This document shows positions 15,352 to 23,329 of a DNA stretch of 32,758 bases, in pieces (position 1 is the first letter of the stretch; each line of letters starts with the position of its first letter). The position numbers and the translations under genes were made by a program. The notes beneath the pieces were generated by a model. The model was not told the DNA's origin, ran no database searches, and saw only the letters and a program-made list of their open reading frames with translations. Origin of the DNA: Haloferax profundi. Lineage in GTDB: Archaea > Halobacteriota > Halobacteria > Halobacteriales > Haloferacaceae. The stretch spans positions 1-32,758 of the forward strand of contig NZ_LOPV01000181.1 in NCBI RefSeq assembly GCF_001469865.1. Reading direction: 5' to 3'.

Positions 15352-16188
15352 TCAGCGGGTACTGCGGGGGGGCGTCCCTGCCTCCGTGTCGGTACTGGAC
15401 ACGTCGGCCTGTTCTTCTTCGACGACTGCGTCGAAGAGTTCGGCGTTGCACCCGCGGCAGGCGGCCGTGACGTGACGTTTCCGTCTGTCGGCGTCCTCGT
15501 CGACCCGTTCGGTGTCTATCTCGACTGCACCATCGCAGGTCGGGCACGTGTGGAGGCTCAACCGAAGCGCACCGAGGACGCGATTTCGGTCCGCAGTCGT
15601 GAGTTGCCACCAGTCCGGGTAGTGGCGACGGAACGTCACGACTGCGGTCAAGTCGGCGACGAAGGCGGCCCGCGACATCCAGCGCCCGATTGCGTCACTG
15701 TCGAGTCGGGCAAACAGGCCATCTTTGTCCCACCCCATCTCGACGCGGGAGTCGTCGACGCCGAGGAGTTCTGCGAGCGCAGTCTGGTCGTGGTCTCGGC
15801 CGTCCATCGCCATCATTTGGCGACGCCAGTCGCTGGCGAACTCCTTCGAGAGCGCGAGTCTGTTGGATTCGTCGTCCGTGAGGACACCCGCTTCGTACAG
15901 GTCGGAGACGAGGTCGACTCGCCCGCCGAGGGCGAGCGGTGGGGACGGCGATGCGACTGCTGTTTTCGCTGGCGGGAGTTTCGGGAGGGTCGTCCCTCTG
16001 AGTTCGATTGCAGCGAATCCGAACACGACTGCTGGAGGGAGCACTCCGAGGACCATCCCGTACGGTGACCACACGAGCCACCCGAGCGTTCCACACATAA
16101 CTGTCAGGAAGACGAGTGGAATGCCGATTGGACTCCGCAGTAGCGGCTGTTTCATCTCGGGGACGAGAGAGATTCGGCGCCCAGACAT
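15352..16188 (-). CDS. Haloarchaeal membrane protein with C-terminal zinc ribbon (paralogue of 24934)
   Basis: A 278-residue protein. Two adjacent helices (about 20-38 and 42-60) form a membrane hairpin. A cytoplasmic helical domain follows (ALSKEFASDWRRQM, LAELLGVDDSRVEMGW), then a C-terminal zinc ribbon with CPTCDGAVEIDTE and CRGCNAELFDAV. The last 25 residues are a disordered acidic, Thr-rich tail. I know no function. The 24934-25782 gene has the same order of parts and alignable motifs, so the two form a small family in this genome. The start at 16188 fits a leaderless transcript: CCTATACGAC lies on the minus strand at 16218-16209. It lies convergent with mptE. Confidence 0.75.
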   Translation of the reverse strand: MSGRRISLVPEMKQPLLRSPIGIPLVFLTVMCGTLGWLVWSPYGMVLGVLPPAVVFGFAAIELRGTTLPKLPPAKTAVASPSPPLALGGRVDLVSDLYEAGVLTDDESNRLALSKEFASDWRRQMMAMDGRDHDQTALAELLGVDDSRVEMGWDKDGLFARLDSDAIGRWMSRAAFVADLTAVVTFRRHYPDWWQLTTADRNRVLGALRLSLHTCPTCDGAVEIDTERVDEDADRRKRHVTAACRGCNAELFDAVVEEEQADVSSTDTEAGTPPRSTR

Positions 16189-16435
16189 AGAGCATACAAG
16201 GTCCTCAGGTCGTATAGGTATGGACAGGGTACATCAGATAGCAAGAATGTAAACGTGTGGACTTATCTGAAGTCGGTTAATAACATCACATTACCACGGA
16301 CTATCAGTGACCCATGCGTGTCATTATCACACTGAGAAAACCCGGATTTTCGAGCTGAACGTGGCTGTTCGCGCGTGTTTCAGGAGTAGGCAGACATTTT
16401 TCGACGTTTTCCACCAACTAAGCGTGTTTCTGCCG

Positions 16436-16445
16436 CTACATTAAC
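16436..16445 (+). promoter_or_regulatory. TATA-like element of the photolyase gene
   Basis: CTACATTAAC (16436-16445) is about 30 bases before the ATG at 16471. The 282-base divergent gap 16189-16470 is AT-richer than its surroundings and contains a GAAAA/TTTTC dyad (16336-16340 and 16347-16351), but no gene I can support. Confidence 0.5.
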
Positions 16446-16470
16446 GTCCGTCGCGTCCTGAGGCGCGGGT

Positions 16471-17907
16471 ATGGACGTGTTCTGGCATCGACGTGACCTC
16501 CGTGTGGCCGACAACCGTGGACTGACGACGGCCACCGAGGACGCGCCCGCCATCCCTGTCTTCGTGTTCGACGACGAGGTTCTCGAACACGCGGGGCCCC
16601 CTCGTGTTCGATACATGCTCGATGCTCTCGAGCAACTCCGGGCGTCGTACCAGTCGCTCGAAAGTGACCTCCTCGTCGGACGAGGTGACCCGAGGACGCT
16701 CCTCCCTTCGATTGCGGCGGAACTCGGTGCCGACCGTGTCGTCTGGAACGAGGATTACTCGGGGCTGGCCCGAGAACGCGACGCCGAGGTTCGGCTGGCA
16801 CTCGACGACGCCGGCGTCGCTCGGGAGTCGGTCCACGACGCTATCTTCCACCAACCGGGGTCGATTACGACGAACGCAGGCGACCCCTACTCCGTGTACA
16901 CCTACTTCTGGAAGAAGTGGCGAGACCGCGAAAAGCCAGACCCGTACCCGACTCCCGATGCCAATTCACTCGTGGACGCAGCGACGCTCGAATCAGTCGC
17001 CGAGGCGATACCGGAGGTCACTGTCGGTGACCTTCCGTCACTCTCGACCCTCGGGTTCGAGGAGCCAGCAGCAGACGTCGTCTCGGCGGGAACCGAGGCA
17101 GCACGAGAGCGACTCACCACCTTCTGTGAGGACGCCATCTATCGCTACGACGAGGACCGTGACTATCCCACTCGTGACGCGACGTCGAGACTCTCGACGG
17201 ACCTCAAGTTCGGGACCATCGGTATCAGAGAGGTGTACGCCGCGACTGCCGAGGCCCGCGAAGGCGTGGGTGGCGAGCGAGACGAGTCTGTCGAATCGTT
17301 CCAGTCGCAACTCGCGTGGCGCGAGTTCTACGCCCACGTCCTCCGGTTCAATCCACACGTCGTCACGGAGAACTACAAAGAGTACGAACACGACATCGAG
17401 TGGCGCGACGACCCCGACGAACTCGCGGCGTGGAAGGAGGGCCGAACTGGGTATCCAATCGTCGACGCCGGGATGCGCCAACTGAAACAGGAGGCGTACA
17501 TGCACAACCGCGTCCGCATGATCGTCGCCTCGTTCCTGACGAAGGACCTGTTGTGCGATTGGCGACACGGCTACGCCCACTTCCGCGAGTACCTCTCGGA
17601 CCACGACACGGCGAACGACAACGGCGGGTGGCAGTGGGCCGCTTCGACGGGGACTGACGCCCAACCGTACTTCCGCATCTTCAACCCGATGACGCAAGGT
17701 GAGCGCTACGACCCGGACGCCGAGTACATCAAGCAGCACGTCCCTGAGTTGGAGGGTGTGACGGCGAACACCATCCACGACTGGCACGAGATGAGCGACA
17801 TGGAGCGAGAGCGTGTCGCACCCGACTACCCGGCACCAATCGTCGACCACTCGGAACGTCGGGAGATGGCGCTGGCGATGTTCGAGGCAGCGCGCGGTGA
17901 CGACTGA
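16471..17907 (+). CDS. phr: Deoxyribodipyrimidine photolyase (class I CPD type)
   Basis: Splits UV-induced cyclobutane pyrimidine dimers in DNA with blue light, using FADH- and an antenna cofactor. The 478 residues match class I photolyases. The N-terminal antenna domain begins FWHRRDLRVADN (4-15) and includes VVWNEDYSGLARERD. The FAD domain has LAWREFYAHVLRFNP with the catalytic Glu, GRTGYPIVDAGMRQL, MHNRVRMIVASFLTKDLL, DWRHGYAHF and NGGWQWAASTGTDAQPYFRI. The similarity to the E. coli enzyme in this part is close, which favours CPD repair over a cryptochrome role. Expected in a light-exposed halophile. A DJ-1-like gene follows 47 bases downstream. Confidence 0.94.
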   Translation: MDVFWHRRDLRVADNRGLTTATEDAPAIPVFVFDDEVLEHAGPPRVRYMLDALEQLRASYQSLESDLLVGRGDPRTLLPSIAAELGADRVVWNEDYSGLARERDAEVRLALDDAGVARESVHDAIFHQPGSITTNAGDPYSVYTYFWKKWRDREKPDPYPTPDANSLVDAATLESVAEAIPEVTVGDLPSLSTLGFEEPAADVVSAGTEAARERLTTFCEDAIYRYDEDRDYPTRDATSRLSTDLKFGTIGIREVYAATAEAREGVGGERDESVESFQSQLAWREFYAHVLRFNPHVVTENYKEYEHDIEWRDDPDELAAWKEGRTGYPIVDAGMRQLKQEAYMHNRVRMIVASFLTKDLLCDWRHGYAHFREYLSDHDTANDNGGWQWAASTGTDAQPYFRIFNPMTQGERYDPDAEYIKQHVPELEGVTANTIHDWHEMSDMERERVAPDYPAPIVDHSERREMALAMFEAARGDD

Positions 17908-17954
17908 CTGACACAGAGCGAAACGCTATCTCTCCGGCCTGCGAGAGGCCACTC

Positions 17955-18560
17955 ATGCACGTCGCCATCCTCCTGTACGACGGATTCGACGAACTCGACG
18001 CCGTCGCACCCTTCGAAGTGTTCCAGAACGCCGGCGCGTTCGGCGCAGACTGTCGCGCCGAACTCGTCACGCTCGACGACCGTGAGTTCGTGACTGCGAG
18101 CCACGGGATGCGCGTCGGCGTCGATGGCGTCCTCGACCCGGAGGTTGACCGCCCTGACCTCCTCGTCGTCCCCGGCGGTGGGTGGAACTCTCGCGCCGAA
18201 CAGAGCGCGTGGGCAGAAGCAAAGAAGGGCGACGTTCCCGACGCGATAGCGACGCTCCACGACGCCGGGGTGACGGTCGCTGGCGTCTGTACGGGTGGGA
18301 TGCTCTTGTCGCGGGCAGGCATCCTCGGCGGCAGACCTGCCGTCACCCACGGGAGTGCGCTGGACGACTTACGCGAGACTGACGCCGATGTCGTCTCCGC
18401 TCGCGTCGTCGACGATGGTGACGTACTCACTGCCGGTGGCGTCACCTCGGGTCTCGACCTCTCGTTACACGTCGTCGAACGTGAGTTCGGAACCGCCGTC
18501 GCAGACCGGGTGGCCACGGAAATCGAATACGAACGACGAGACACCCCGTTCGAAGGCTGA
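17955..18560 (+). CDS. DJ-1/PfpI family protein
   Basis: A 201-residue single domain of the class I glutamine-amidotransferase-like fold. The nucleophile elbow is AGVCTGGMLLSRAGIL with Cys112. The partner acid in FDELDAVAPFEVF (11-23) and LLVVPGGGWNSR (69-80) are in the usual places, and a THGSALDDLR segment (131-140) is near the active site. Members include glyoxalase III/deglycase-like enzymes, isonitrile hydratases and AraC-type regulator domains; here no DNA-binding domain follows, so an enzyme or stress protein is more likely. Its place between photolyase and superoxide dismutase suggests a stress role, but this is only context. The start is the first ATG, 47 bases after the photolyase stop. 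Confidence 0.85.
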   Translation: MHVAILLYDGFDELDAVAPFEVFQNAGAFGADCRAELVTLDDREFVTASHGMRVGVDGVLDPEVDRPDLLVVPGGGWNSRAEQSAWAEAKKGDVPDAIATLHDAGVTVAGVCTGGMLLSRAGILGGRPAVTHGSALDDLRETDADVVSARVVDDGDVLTAGGVTSGLDLSLHVVEREFGTAVADRVATEIEYERRDTPFEG

Positions 18561-18649
18561 CACGTCGGGGATTTTGCGGCAATCTAAGTCGTCGAAATCG
18601 CCCGACTCCGGGCCGAAGACTCGTGTTCTTTGCTAGCATACCTCTCCTC

Positions 18650-18687
18650 AACTTTTAACAGGATTCCGTCCCACCCTCAATACGGAG
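18650..18687 (+). promoter_or_regulatory. sod promoter and Shine-Dalgarno site
   Basis: ACTTTTAACA (18650-18659) is a TATA-like element about 40 bases before the ATG at 18697. GGAGGT at 18682-18687 lies nine bases before the ATG and matches the 16S rRNA 3' end. The gene thus seems to have a short leader with a true ribosome-binding site, unlike most single genes here. Confidence 0.55.
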
Positions 18688-18696
18688 GTTTACATA

Positions 18697-19296
18697 ATGA
18701 GCTACGAACTCGACCCGCTTCCGTACGATTACGACGCGCTCGAACCGCACATCTCCGAACAAGTCCTGACGTGGCACCACGACACCCACCACCAGGGCTA
18801 CGTAAACGGATGGAACGCGGCCGAAGAGACGCTGGCCGAGAACCGCGAAGCTGGCGAGTTCGGTTCGTCCGCCGGTGCACTGCGCAACGTCACGCACAAC
18901 GGCTCCGGTCACATCCTGCACGACCTCTTCTGGCAGAACATGTCGCCGGAAGGCGGTGACGAGCCAGAAGGTGCGCTCGCAGACCGCATCGCCGAAGACT
19001 TCGGTTCCTACGAAGCCTGGAAGGGCGAATTCGAAGCCGCAGGCAGTGCTGCCGGTGGCTGGGCACTCCTCGTCTACGACTCGTTCTCGAACCAGCTTCG
19101 CAACGTCGTGGTCGACAAGCACGACCAGGGTGCGCTCTGGGGCAGTCACCCCATCCTCGCGCTCGACGTCTGGGAACACTCCTACTACCACGACTACGGC
19201 CCGGCCCGCGGTGACTTCATCAGCGCGTTCTTCGAGGTCGTCGACTGGGAAGAGCCATCGGCCCGCTACGAGCAGGCCGTCGAACTCTTCGAGTAG
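18697..19296 (+). CDS. sod: Superoxide dismutase, Mn/Fe family
   Basis: Converts superoxide to oxygen and hydrogen peroxide in the cytosol. The 199 residues and all four metal ligands are seen: His27 in LTWHHDTHHQGY, His75 in ILHDLFW, and Asp157 and His161 in LDVWEHSYYHDYG. Haloarchaeal members normally use Mn; sequence alone does not prove the metal. The N-terminal LPYDYDALEPHISEQ is the family's first helix. Likely strongly expressed, given the clear Shine-Dalgarno site and TATA box. It lies downstream of the DJ-1-like gene with a gap of 136 bases and its own promoter. Confidence 0.96.
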   Translation: MSYELDPLPYDYDALEPHISEQVLTWHHDTHHQGYVNGWNAAEETLAENREAGEFGSSAGALRNVTHNGSGHILHDLFWQNMSPEGGDEPEGALADRIAEDFGSYEAWKGEFEAAGSAAGGWALLVYDSFSNQLRNVVVDKHDQGALWGSHPILALDVWEHSYYHDYGPARGDFISAFFEVVDWEEPSARYEQAVELFE

Positions 19297-19392
19297 ACCC
19301 GCACATCCCGACATTTCTTTTGGCGACTGCTCCCGTGAGCGGCGGCGTTATCGAACAGAACAGCGTCCAAGACGACGGCGTGACAATCCGAC

Positions 19393-19809
19393 TCAGTCGA
19401 GTGGCGTCTCGACGGTGACGAGCGACGAGACGTCGAATTCTGCGTCGATTTCCTGTAGACGGTCGTTCAGCGTGGCGAAGTCTCGGCCGCCCGACTCGCG
19501 GTCGAATCCCGCAAAGACTCCGACGGGTTTGTCGCCGACGAACGTCCGAAACTGCTCGAACGTGTCGAACCCGCGGACGGTGTAGCCGTAGTCGGCGTAG
19601 TAGAGTGCCTCGTAGGTGTCTCTGGTCACGTAACCGAACCGCTCGTTGTCGACTAATCGAGACACGTCGACCGAGTCTATCGCGTCGGCGACGTCGTCTC
19701 TGAGGTAGAGATGCTCGTATCCTCCTCGGTCGAAGACCCAGAGGTCCCGTAGTGCGTCCCCGCCGAACGACTGGAAGATTTCGACGAGGCGTGAAGTAGC
19801 ATCGCTCAT
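19393..19809 (-). CDS. Haloarchaeal hypothetical protein (138 residues)
   Basis: I do not recognise the family. The 138-residue soluble acidic protein has a helical start (SRLVEIFQSFGGDALRDLWVF), a YEHLYLRDDVADAI stretch, and a C-terminal half with alternating strands and helices (TYEALYYADYGYTVRGF, VFAGFDRESG). The ATG at 19809-19807 is chosen since GCTTATCACT lies on the minus strand about 27 bases upstream. The longer reading (to 20226) would run antisense through the whole of the opposite gene at 19912-20205. It is divergent from that gene. A light- or redox-sensor role has no support. Confidence 0.65.
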   Translation of the reverse strand: MSDATSRLVEIFQSFGGDALRDLWVFDRGGYEHLYLRDDVADAIDSVDVSRLVDNERFGYVTRDTYEALYYADYGYTVRGFDTFEQFRTFVGDKPVGVFAGFDRESGGRDFATLNDRLQEIDAEFDVSSLVTVETPLD

Positions 19810-19830
19810 CGCTCTGGTGTCCCACTCACT

Positions 19831-19840
19831 AGTGATAAGC
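19831..19840 (-). promoter_or_regulatory. TATA-like element for the 138-residue protein; decides the start
   Basis: GCTTATCACT on the minus strand (19840-19831) is centred about 27 bases before the ATG at 19809. It supports a leaderless short form of the downstream protein. Confidence 0.5.
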
Positions 19841-19911
19841 ATTGGCATGACAAAGGCGGCCGCCACCGCTGGGTCGTCGGGGTTTTGCCAGTCGGCGGAG
19901 AAACGGTGTGT

Positions 19912-20205
19912 ATGCCCAAACCGAAAGACGAGTTCGATACCCTCTATGGGTACCTCCTGTACGAACCAGCCGACGTTCTCCACGCCGACTACATGTACAC
20001 CGTCCCCGAGATTGCCCGGATGCTGCAGGGCCTCGACCCGACGACGGAACTCAGTGAAGACACCGAAGACCGCCTCATCGAGTGGACGATTCCGTGGATT
20101 ATCGTCAACCAGGAAGACTTCGTCATCAACGACCCTCGGAGCGACGAACCGGGGTACTACGGTCTCCACCCGGACGCCATCCCTGACGAAGACGAAGAAG
20201 AATAG
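19912..20205 (+). CDS. DUF5827-like haloarchaeal protein
   Basis: A 97-residue acidic protein with MYTVPEIARMLQGLDP, TEDRLIEWTIPWIIVNQED and EPGYYGLHPDAIP. It looks like the haloarchaeal family DUF5827, recalled from memory. The middle segment resembles a winged-helix or tetrahelical core, but no DNA-binding motif is clear. The ATG at 19912 is preferred over 19885 because the family begins with MPKPKDEFD-like sequence. GGTTTTGCCA near 19881-19890 is a weak TATA candidate. Function unknown. Confidence 0.75.
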   Translation: MPKPKDEFDTLYGYLLYEPADVLHADYMYTVPEIARMLQGLDPTTELSEDTEDRLIEWTIPWIIVNQEDFVINDPRSDEPGYYGLHPDAIPDEDEEE

Positions 20206-20252
20206 CCGACCGACCTGCACTGGCACTGAGTGACCGCTGTCACACGACCCAC

Positions 20253-20834
20253 TCAGCGATTCACTCGTGCGGCCCGTGCCGCCAATTCGATGTCGTCCTG
20301 TGGTCGCGTGACGATGCTCGGCCCGTGACCCGTGTGTATCTCGGTCACGTCGTCGCCGGTCGCCTCGCGGAGACGGTCGATGCTCTCGATGAGTACCTCA
20401 CGGTCACCTTCCGGGAGGTCAGTACGGCCGAACCCGCCGTTGGCGAAAATCAGGTCGCCGGCGAAGCAGACTCCAGACCCGCGAGAGAAGAAACAGAGGT
20501 GGTCGTCTTTGTGTCCCGGCGTGTGGATTGCCTGGTACACGTCGTCGCCGATTTGGATGCGTTCGCCGTCTTCGATGCGGTTGTCGACGGCGAGGTTGCC
20601 GGCGTCGTAGCCCCACGTCTGTACGTCGAACGCCTCGCGGATGGCATCGACGTTCCCGACGTGGTCCGGGTGCGTGTGCGTGAGGTAGACGGCGTCGATA
20701 TCGTCTGTGAACTCCCGAACCTTCGGGACGATGTCGAAGTTCGCCCCGGCGTCGACGAGTGCGGTGGTGTCCCCATCGACGAGAAAGACGTTACTCGTGA
20801 ACGTCCGAATTCCCTGCGCGAGATTGCGAATCAT
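20253..20834 (-). CDS. Metallo-beta-lactamase-fold hydrolase (glyoxalase II-like)
   Basis: A 193-residue hydrolase with the complete metal set: THTHPDH (52-58), His108 in HTPGHKDDH, Asp127 in FAGDLIF and His170 in HTGHG. The chain is shorter than classical glyoxalase II and lacks its C-terminal helical domain, like many stand-alone archaeal thioester or lactone hydrolases. The N-terminal FTSNVFLVDGDTTALVDAG (12-30) is typical of the fold. Substrate unknown. The ATG at 20834 is preferred; the reading to 20921 adds a non-family stretch over the intergenic region. Convergent with the DUF5827-like gene, divergent from thyA. Confidence 0.85.
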   Translation of the reverse strand: MIRNLAQGIRTFTSNVFLVDGDTTALVDAGANFDIVPKVREFTDDIDAVYLTHTHPDHVGNVDAIREAFDVQTWGYDAGNLAVDNRIEDGERIQIGDDVYQAIHTPGHKDDHLCFFSRGSGVCFAGDLIFANGGFGRTDLPEGDREVLIESIDRLREATGDDVTEIHTGHGPSIVTRPQDDIELAARAARVNR

Positions 20835-20938
20835 GGCACATCGTACGGCGAGTGGGGTCTTTCGTGTTGTGGGGCGTGGAGCGTCGCCAGTTGTGAGCCC
20901 TGAGTACGCAGTCAGCGGCAATCTAGAACGGAATCGGC

Positions 20939-20967
20939 TACTTTACGTGGTACCAATGTGGACCACG
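20939..20967 (+). promoter_or_regulatory. thyA-hdrB promoter with an inverted repeat over the start site
   Basis: TACTTTACG at 20939-20947 is the likely TATA element. CGTGGT (20946-20951) and ACCACG (20962-20967) form an inverted repeat with a ten-base spacer, placed where RNA polymerase would start (near 20970). The leader would be about 20 bases. An operator for this folate/thymidylate operon is inferred from position only. Confidence 0.45.
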
Positions 20968-20988
20968 AGATAACTCTGGGGCCCCCAC

Positions 20989-21987
20989 ATGCGCCAATAC
21001 CTCGACCTCGTCACGGACGTTCTCGGCACCGGCACGTACAAGCCCAATCGAACGGGTGTAGACACCATCTCCGGCTTTTCGAAGCACTACGAAGTCGACC
21101 TGCAGGAGGGCTTTCCGCTCCTCACGACGAAGGACCTCTCTGGGTTCCGCTGGAACTCGCTCATCCACGAACTCCTGTGGTACCTCTCCGGCGAGGAACA
21201 CATCAAGAACCTCCGCGAAGAGACGGGTATCTGGAACGCGTGGGCCGACGACGAAGGGCACCTCGACACGGCCTACGGTCGCTTCTGGCGACGCTATCCC
21301 GTCCCCGAGGAGGGACTTCCGGGCGAGGCGTGGCCCGACGACGACCAGCGCTGGATGAACGACGAAGGCACGTTCGACCAACTCGCGTACGTCCTCGACA
21401 CACTCGACGAGAACCCGAACTCCCGGCGGATGGTCATCAACGCGTGGCACCCCGCGAACGCCGCCGTCTCGACGCTCCCGCCGTGTCACTACACCTTCGT
21501 CTTCAACGTGCAGGGCGACGAACTCAACCTCCACTTGACGCAGCGCTCCGGTGACATCGCACTCGGCGTCCCGTTCAACCTCGCGGCCTACGCCATCCTC
21601 GCACAGGTCGTCGCCCAGCAGGCCGGGTTCGAACTCGGGAAGTTCGCTCACACCATCGTCGACGCCCACGTCTACTGCGGAACCGGCGAGCGCGGCGAAT
21701 GGTACGGCGAGAACCTCGACGAACTCCAGTCTCGCCTCGCGGGCGTAGAGACGCGAGAAGAGTACCTCGACGTACGCGAATGGCTTCTCGAAACGGCCCC
21801 AGAAGAGGCCGACGGCGAGGGAGACTACGACCACGTTCCCGGCTTACTCTTGCAGGCCTCCCGCGAACCGCGTGCGCGCCCGACACTCGACGTGGCGGAC
21901 GTTCCGCTCTCGGACCTCACCTTCGACGACATCGTCCTCCGCGACTACGACCCCGCCGACGGGATTCGCTTCGCGGTGGCCGAATGA
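20989..21987 (+). CDS. thyA: Thymidylate synthase (hts)
   Basis: Methylates dUMP to dTMP with methylene-tetrahydrofolate, which is oxidised to dihydrofolate. The 332 residues carry the phosphate-binding Arg in KPNRTGVDTISGF (18-30), DLSGFRWNSLIHELLWYLSG (49-68), the catalytic Cys166 in STLPPCHYTF, QRSGDIALGVPFNLAAYA (185-202) and the dUMP-binding HVYCGTGE-like stretch. Its C-terminal part is about 60 residues longer than the E. coli enzyme's and holds an acidic segment (EEADGEGDYDH), a halophilic addition. Its stop overlaps the hdrB start (ATGA, 21984-21987), so both are translated from one message. In H. volcanii the gene is known as hts and lies immediately upstream of hdrB. Confidence 0.96.
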   Translation: MRQYLDLVTDVLGTGTYKPNRTGVDTISGFSKHYEVDLQEGFPLLTTKDLSGFRWNSLIHELLWYLSGEEHIKNLREETGIWNAWADDEGHLDTAYGRFWRRYPVPEEGLPGEAWPDDDQRWMNDEGTFDQLAYVLDTLDENPNSRRMVINAWHPANAAVSTLPPCHYTFVFNVQGDELNLHLTQRSGDIALGVPFNLAAYAILAQVVAQQAGFELGKFAHTIVDAHVYCGTGERGEWYGENLDELQSRLAGVETREEYLDVREWLLETAPEEADGEGDYDHVPGLLLQASREPRARPTLDVADVPLSDLTFDDIVLRDYDPADGIRFAVAE

Positions 21988-22556
21988 GCGACCGAGCAGT
22001 CGACAGGGACGTCTCCGACGAAGGCAACGCGGTCCGATTCGTCCTCGTCGCCGCCGTCGCCGACAATCTCGTCATCGGCCGCGACGGCGAGATGCCGTGG
22101 CACCTGCCGGAGGACCTCGCGCACTTCAAGGAGACGACGATGGGCCACCCCGTCGTGATGGGTCGAAAGACGTACGAGAGCATCGCGCGACACCTCGACG
22201 GTCCGCTTCCGGGCCGGCACAGCGTCGTCCTCACGAGTCGCGATATCGACCTTCCCGACGGCGCAGAGACAGTCGCGTCGATAGACGAAGCGGTCGCCGC
22301 CAGCCAAGTTGCCGCCGCCGACATGGGCGTCGAAACGGTGTACGTCGTCGGCGGGGCGACGGTCTACGAGCAGTTCGTAGACCGGGCGTCGGGGATGGTC
22401 CTCACCGAACTCGACGAGGCGTACGAGGGCGACACCCGATTCCCCGAGTGGGACTCAGACGAGTGGGTCGAACGAGAGCGAGACAGCAGAGATGGGTTCG
22501 CGTTCGTCGTCTACGAACGCCGTGACGAGACGACTCATTCGGAGGACGCGGCGTGA
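21984..22556 (+). CDS. hdrB: Dihydrofolate reductase, HdrB type
   Basis: Reduces dihydrofolate, the by-product of thymidylate synthase, to tetrahydrofolate with NADPH; the target of trimethoprim. The 190 residues include a 16-residue acidic N-terminus, then FVLVAAVADNLVIGRDGEMP, WHLPEDLAHFK with the proton-relay Asp44, VVMGRKTYESI, VVLTSRD, and YVVGGATVYEQF for the cofactor. In H. volcanii hdrB was found directly downstream of hts and alone supports growth without thymidine, so I use that name by position and sequence type. The start overlaps the thyA stop. The stop overlaps the GTG of the next gene, so three genes are coupled. Confidence 0.95.
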   Translation: MSDRAVDRDVSDEGNAVRFVLVAAVADNLVIGRDGEMPWHLPEDLAHFKETTMGHPVVMGRKTYESIARHLDGPLPGRHSVVLTSRDIDLPDGAETVASIDEAVAASQVAAADMGVETVYVVGGATVYEQFVDRASGMVLTELDEAYEGDTRFPEWDSDEWVERERDSRDGFAFVVYERRDETTHSEDAA

Positions 22557-22753
22557 CAGACACTCGGTGGGAGTACAAAATCGTCAGAACGAGCGATGGT
22601 GGCCTCTTCAGCGGCGACACTGGCCCGATGGAAGACGCACTCAACTCTCTCGGCGGCGACGGGTGGGAACTCGTCGATACGATTTCGGACTCGCGCGGTG
22701 CCGGCGCGGGAAGTGGACAGACGGCGCTGGTATTCAAACGACAACGAAAATAA
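22553..22753 (+). CDS. DUF4177 small protein
   Basis: A 66-residue protein starting with GTG at 22553, overlapping the hdrB TGA (GTGA). GGAGGAC (22541-22547) lies before it as a ribosome-binding site. The pattern WEYKIVRT, then MEDALNSLGGDGWELVD and a final ALVFKRQ strand, is that of DUF4177, a small alpha/beta domain of unknown function widely found in bacteria and archaea. Coupling to thyA and hdrB suggests co-expression, but no folate role is known to me. Confidence 0.82.
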   Translation: MTDTRWEYKIVRTSDGGLFSGDTGPMEDALNSLGGDGWELVDTISDSRGAGAGSGQTALVFKRQRK

Positions 22754-22789
22754 TCGGAACTCCAGTCACCTCTCGAATCGAGGTGTGAG

Positions 22790-23272
22790 TCACCCTTCGA
22801 GCGTCCGGAACAGTGGCGCTGAATGCTCGTTTTGCAGCGTGACCATCTCCTCACCGTTGAACCTCACCGTGAACGACTCGTAGTCGCTCGGAACCGAGAC
22901 GACTGCGTCCATCGTCGTCCGTGGCGTGCAGTCGTCGGACGGCGGCTTTTCGTCCTCGTCGGGTGTCGCAGTCACTCGGTAGATGTACACGCCCTCTTCT
23001 GGGTTCTCGATGGTCCCGTCGATTCTCACGCTCGGCGTCTCGTGCGTGAAGGTGCGATTGAAGACGAACGTCGTCTGTTCGCCGGCGGGAGTTCGTCCGA
23101 CCCACGACGAGGGTGCAGTTTCGTCTGCCGCGAGACATCCGGTTCCGGACGAAATCGACGACGTGGGAGACGCGGCCATCTCGGTCGGTGTGACGAGCGC
23201 GACTGCCGCCCCGCCGAGGACGACGCCCACGACGAAGACGGCGACGAGAGCAGTTGCTGAATACGAGGACAT
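22790..23272 (-). CDS. Secreted or membrane-anchored haloarchaeal protein
   Basis: A 160-residue protein with one N-terminal hydrophobic helix (about 7-28, TALVAVFVVGVVLGGAAVAL), which may be an uncleaved anchor or a Sec signal. No twin arginines and no lipobox are present. The outer part is strand-rich, with only two cysteines (Cys46 and Cys115) that could form a disulfide. I do not recognise it. The ATG at 23272 fits a TATA-like TCTTATTCTC on the minus strand near 23304-23295. It lies 57 bases after the SufB stop on the same strand with its own promoter. Confidence 0.65.
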   Translation of the reverse strand: MSSYSATALVAVFVVGVVLGGAAVALVTPTEMAASPTSSISSGTGCLAADETAPSSWVGRTPAGEQTTFVFNRTFTHETPSVRIDGTIENPEEGVYIYRVTATPDEDEKPPSDDCTPRTTMDAVVSVPSDYESFTVRFNGEEMVTLQNEHSAPLFRTLEG

Positions 23273-23329
23273 ACCAGAACAGACGGTTCACGAGAGAATA
23301 AGAGAGAAGTGAGGTGTGGTACCGACCGA

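Noticed and set aside
19810-20226. N-terminal extension of the 138-residue minus-strand protein
   Set aside because: It would be fully antisense to the DUF5827-like gene, and a TATA-like box stands just before the shorter start.
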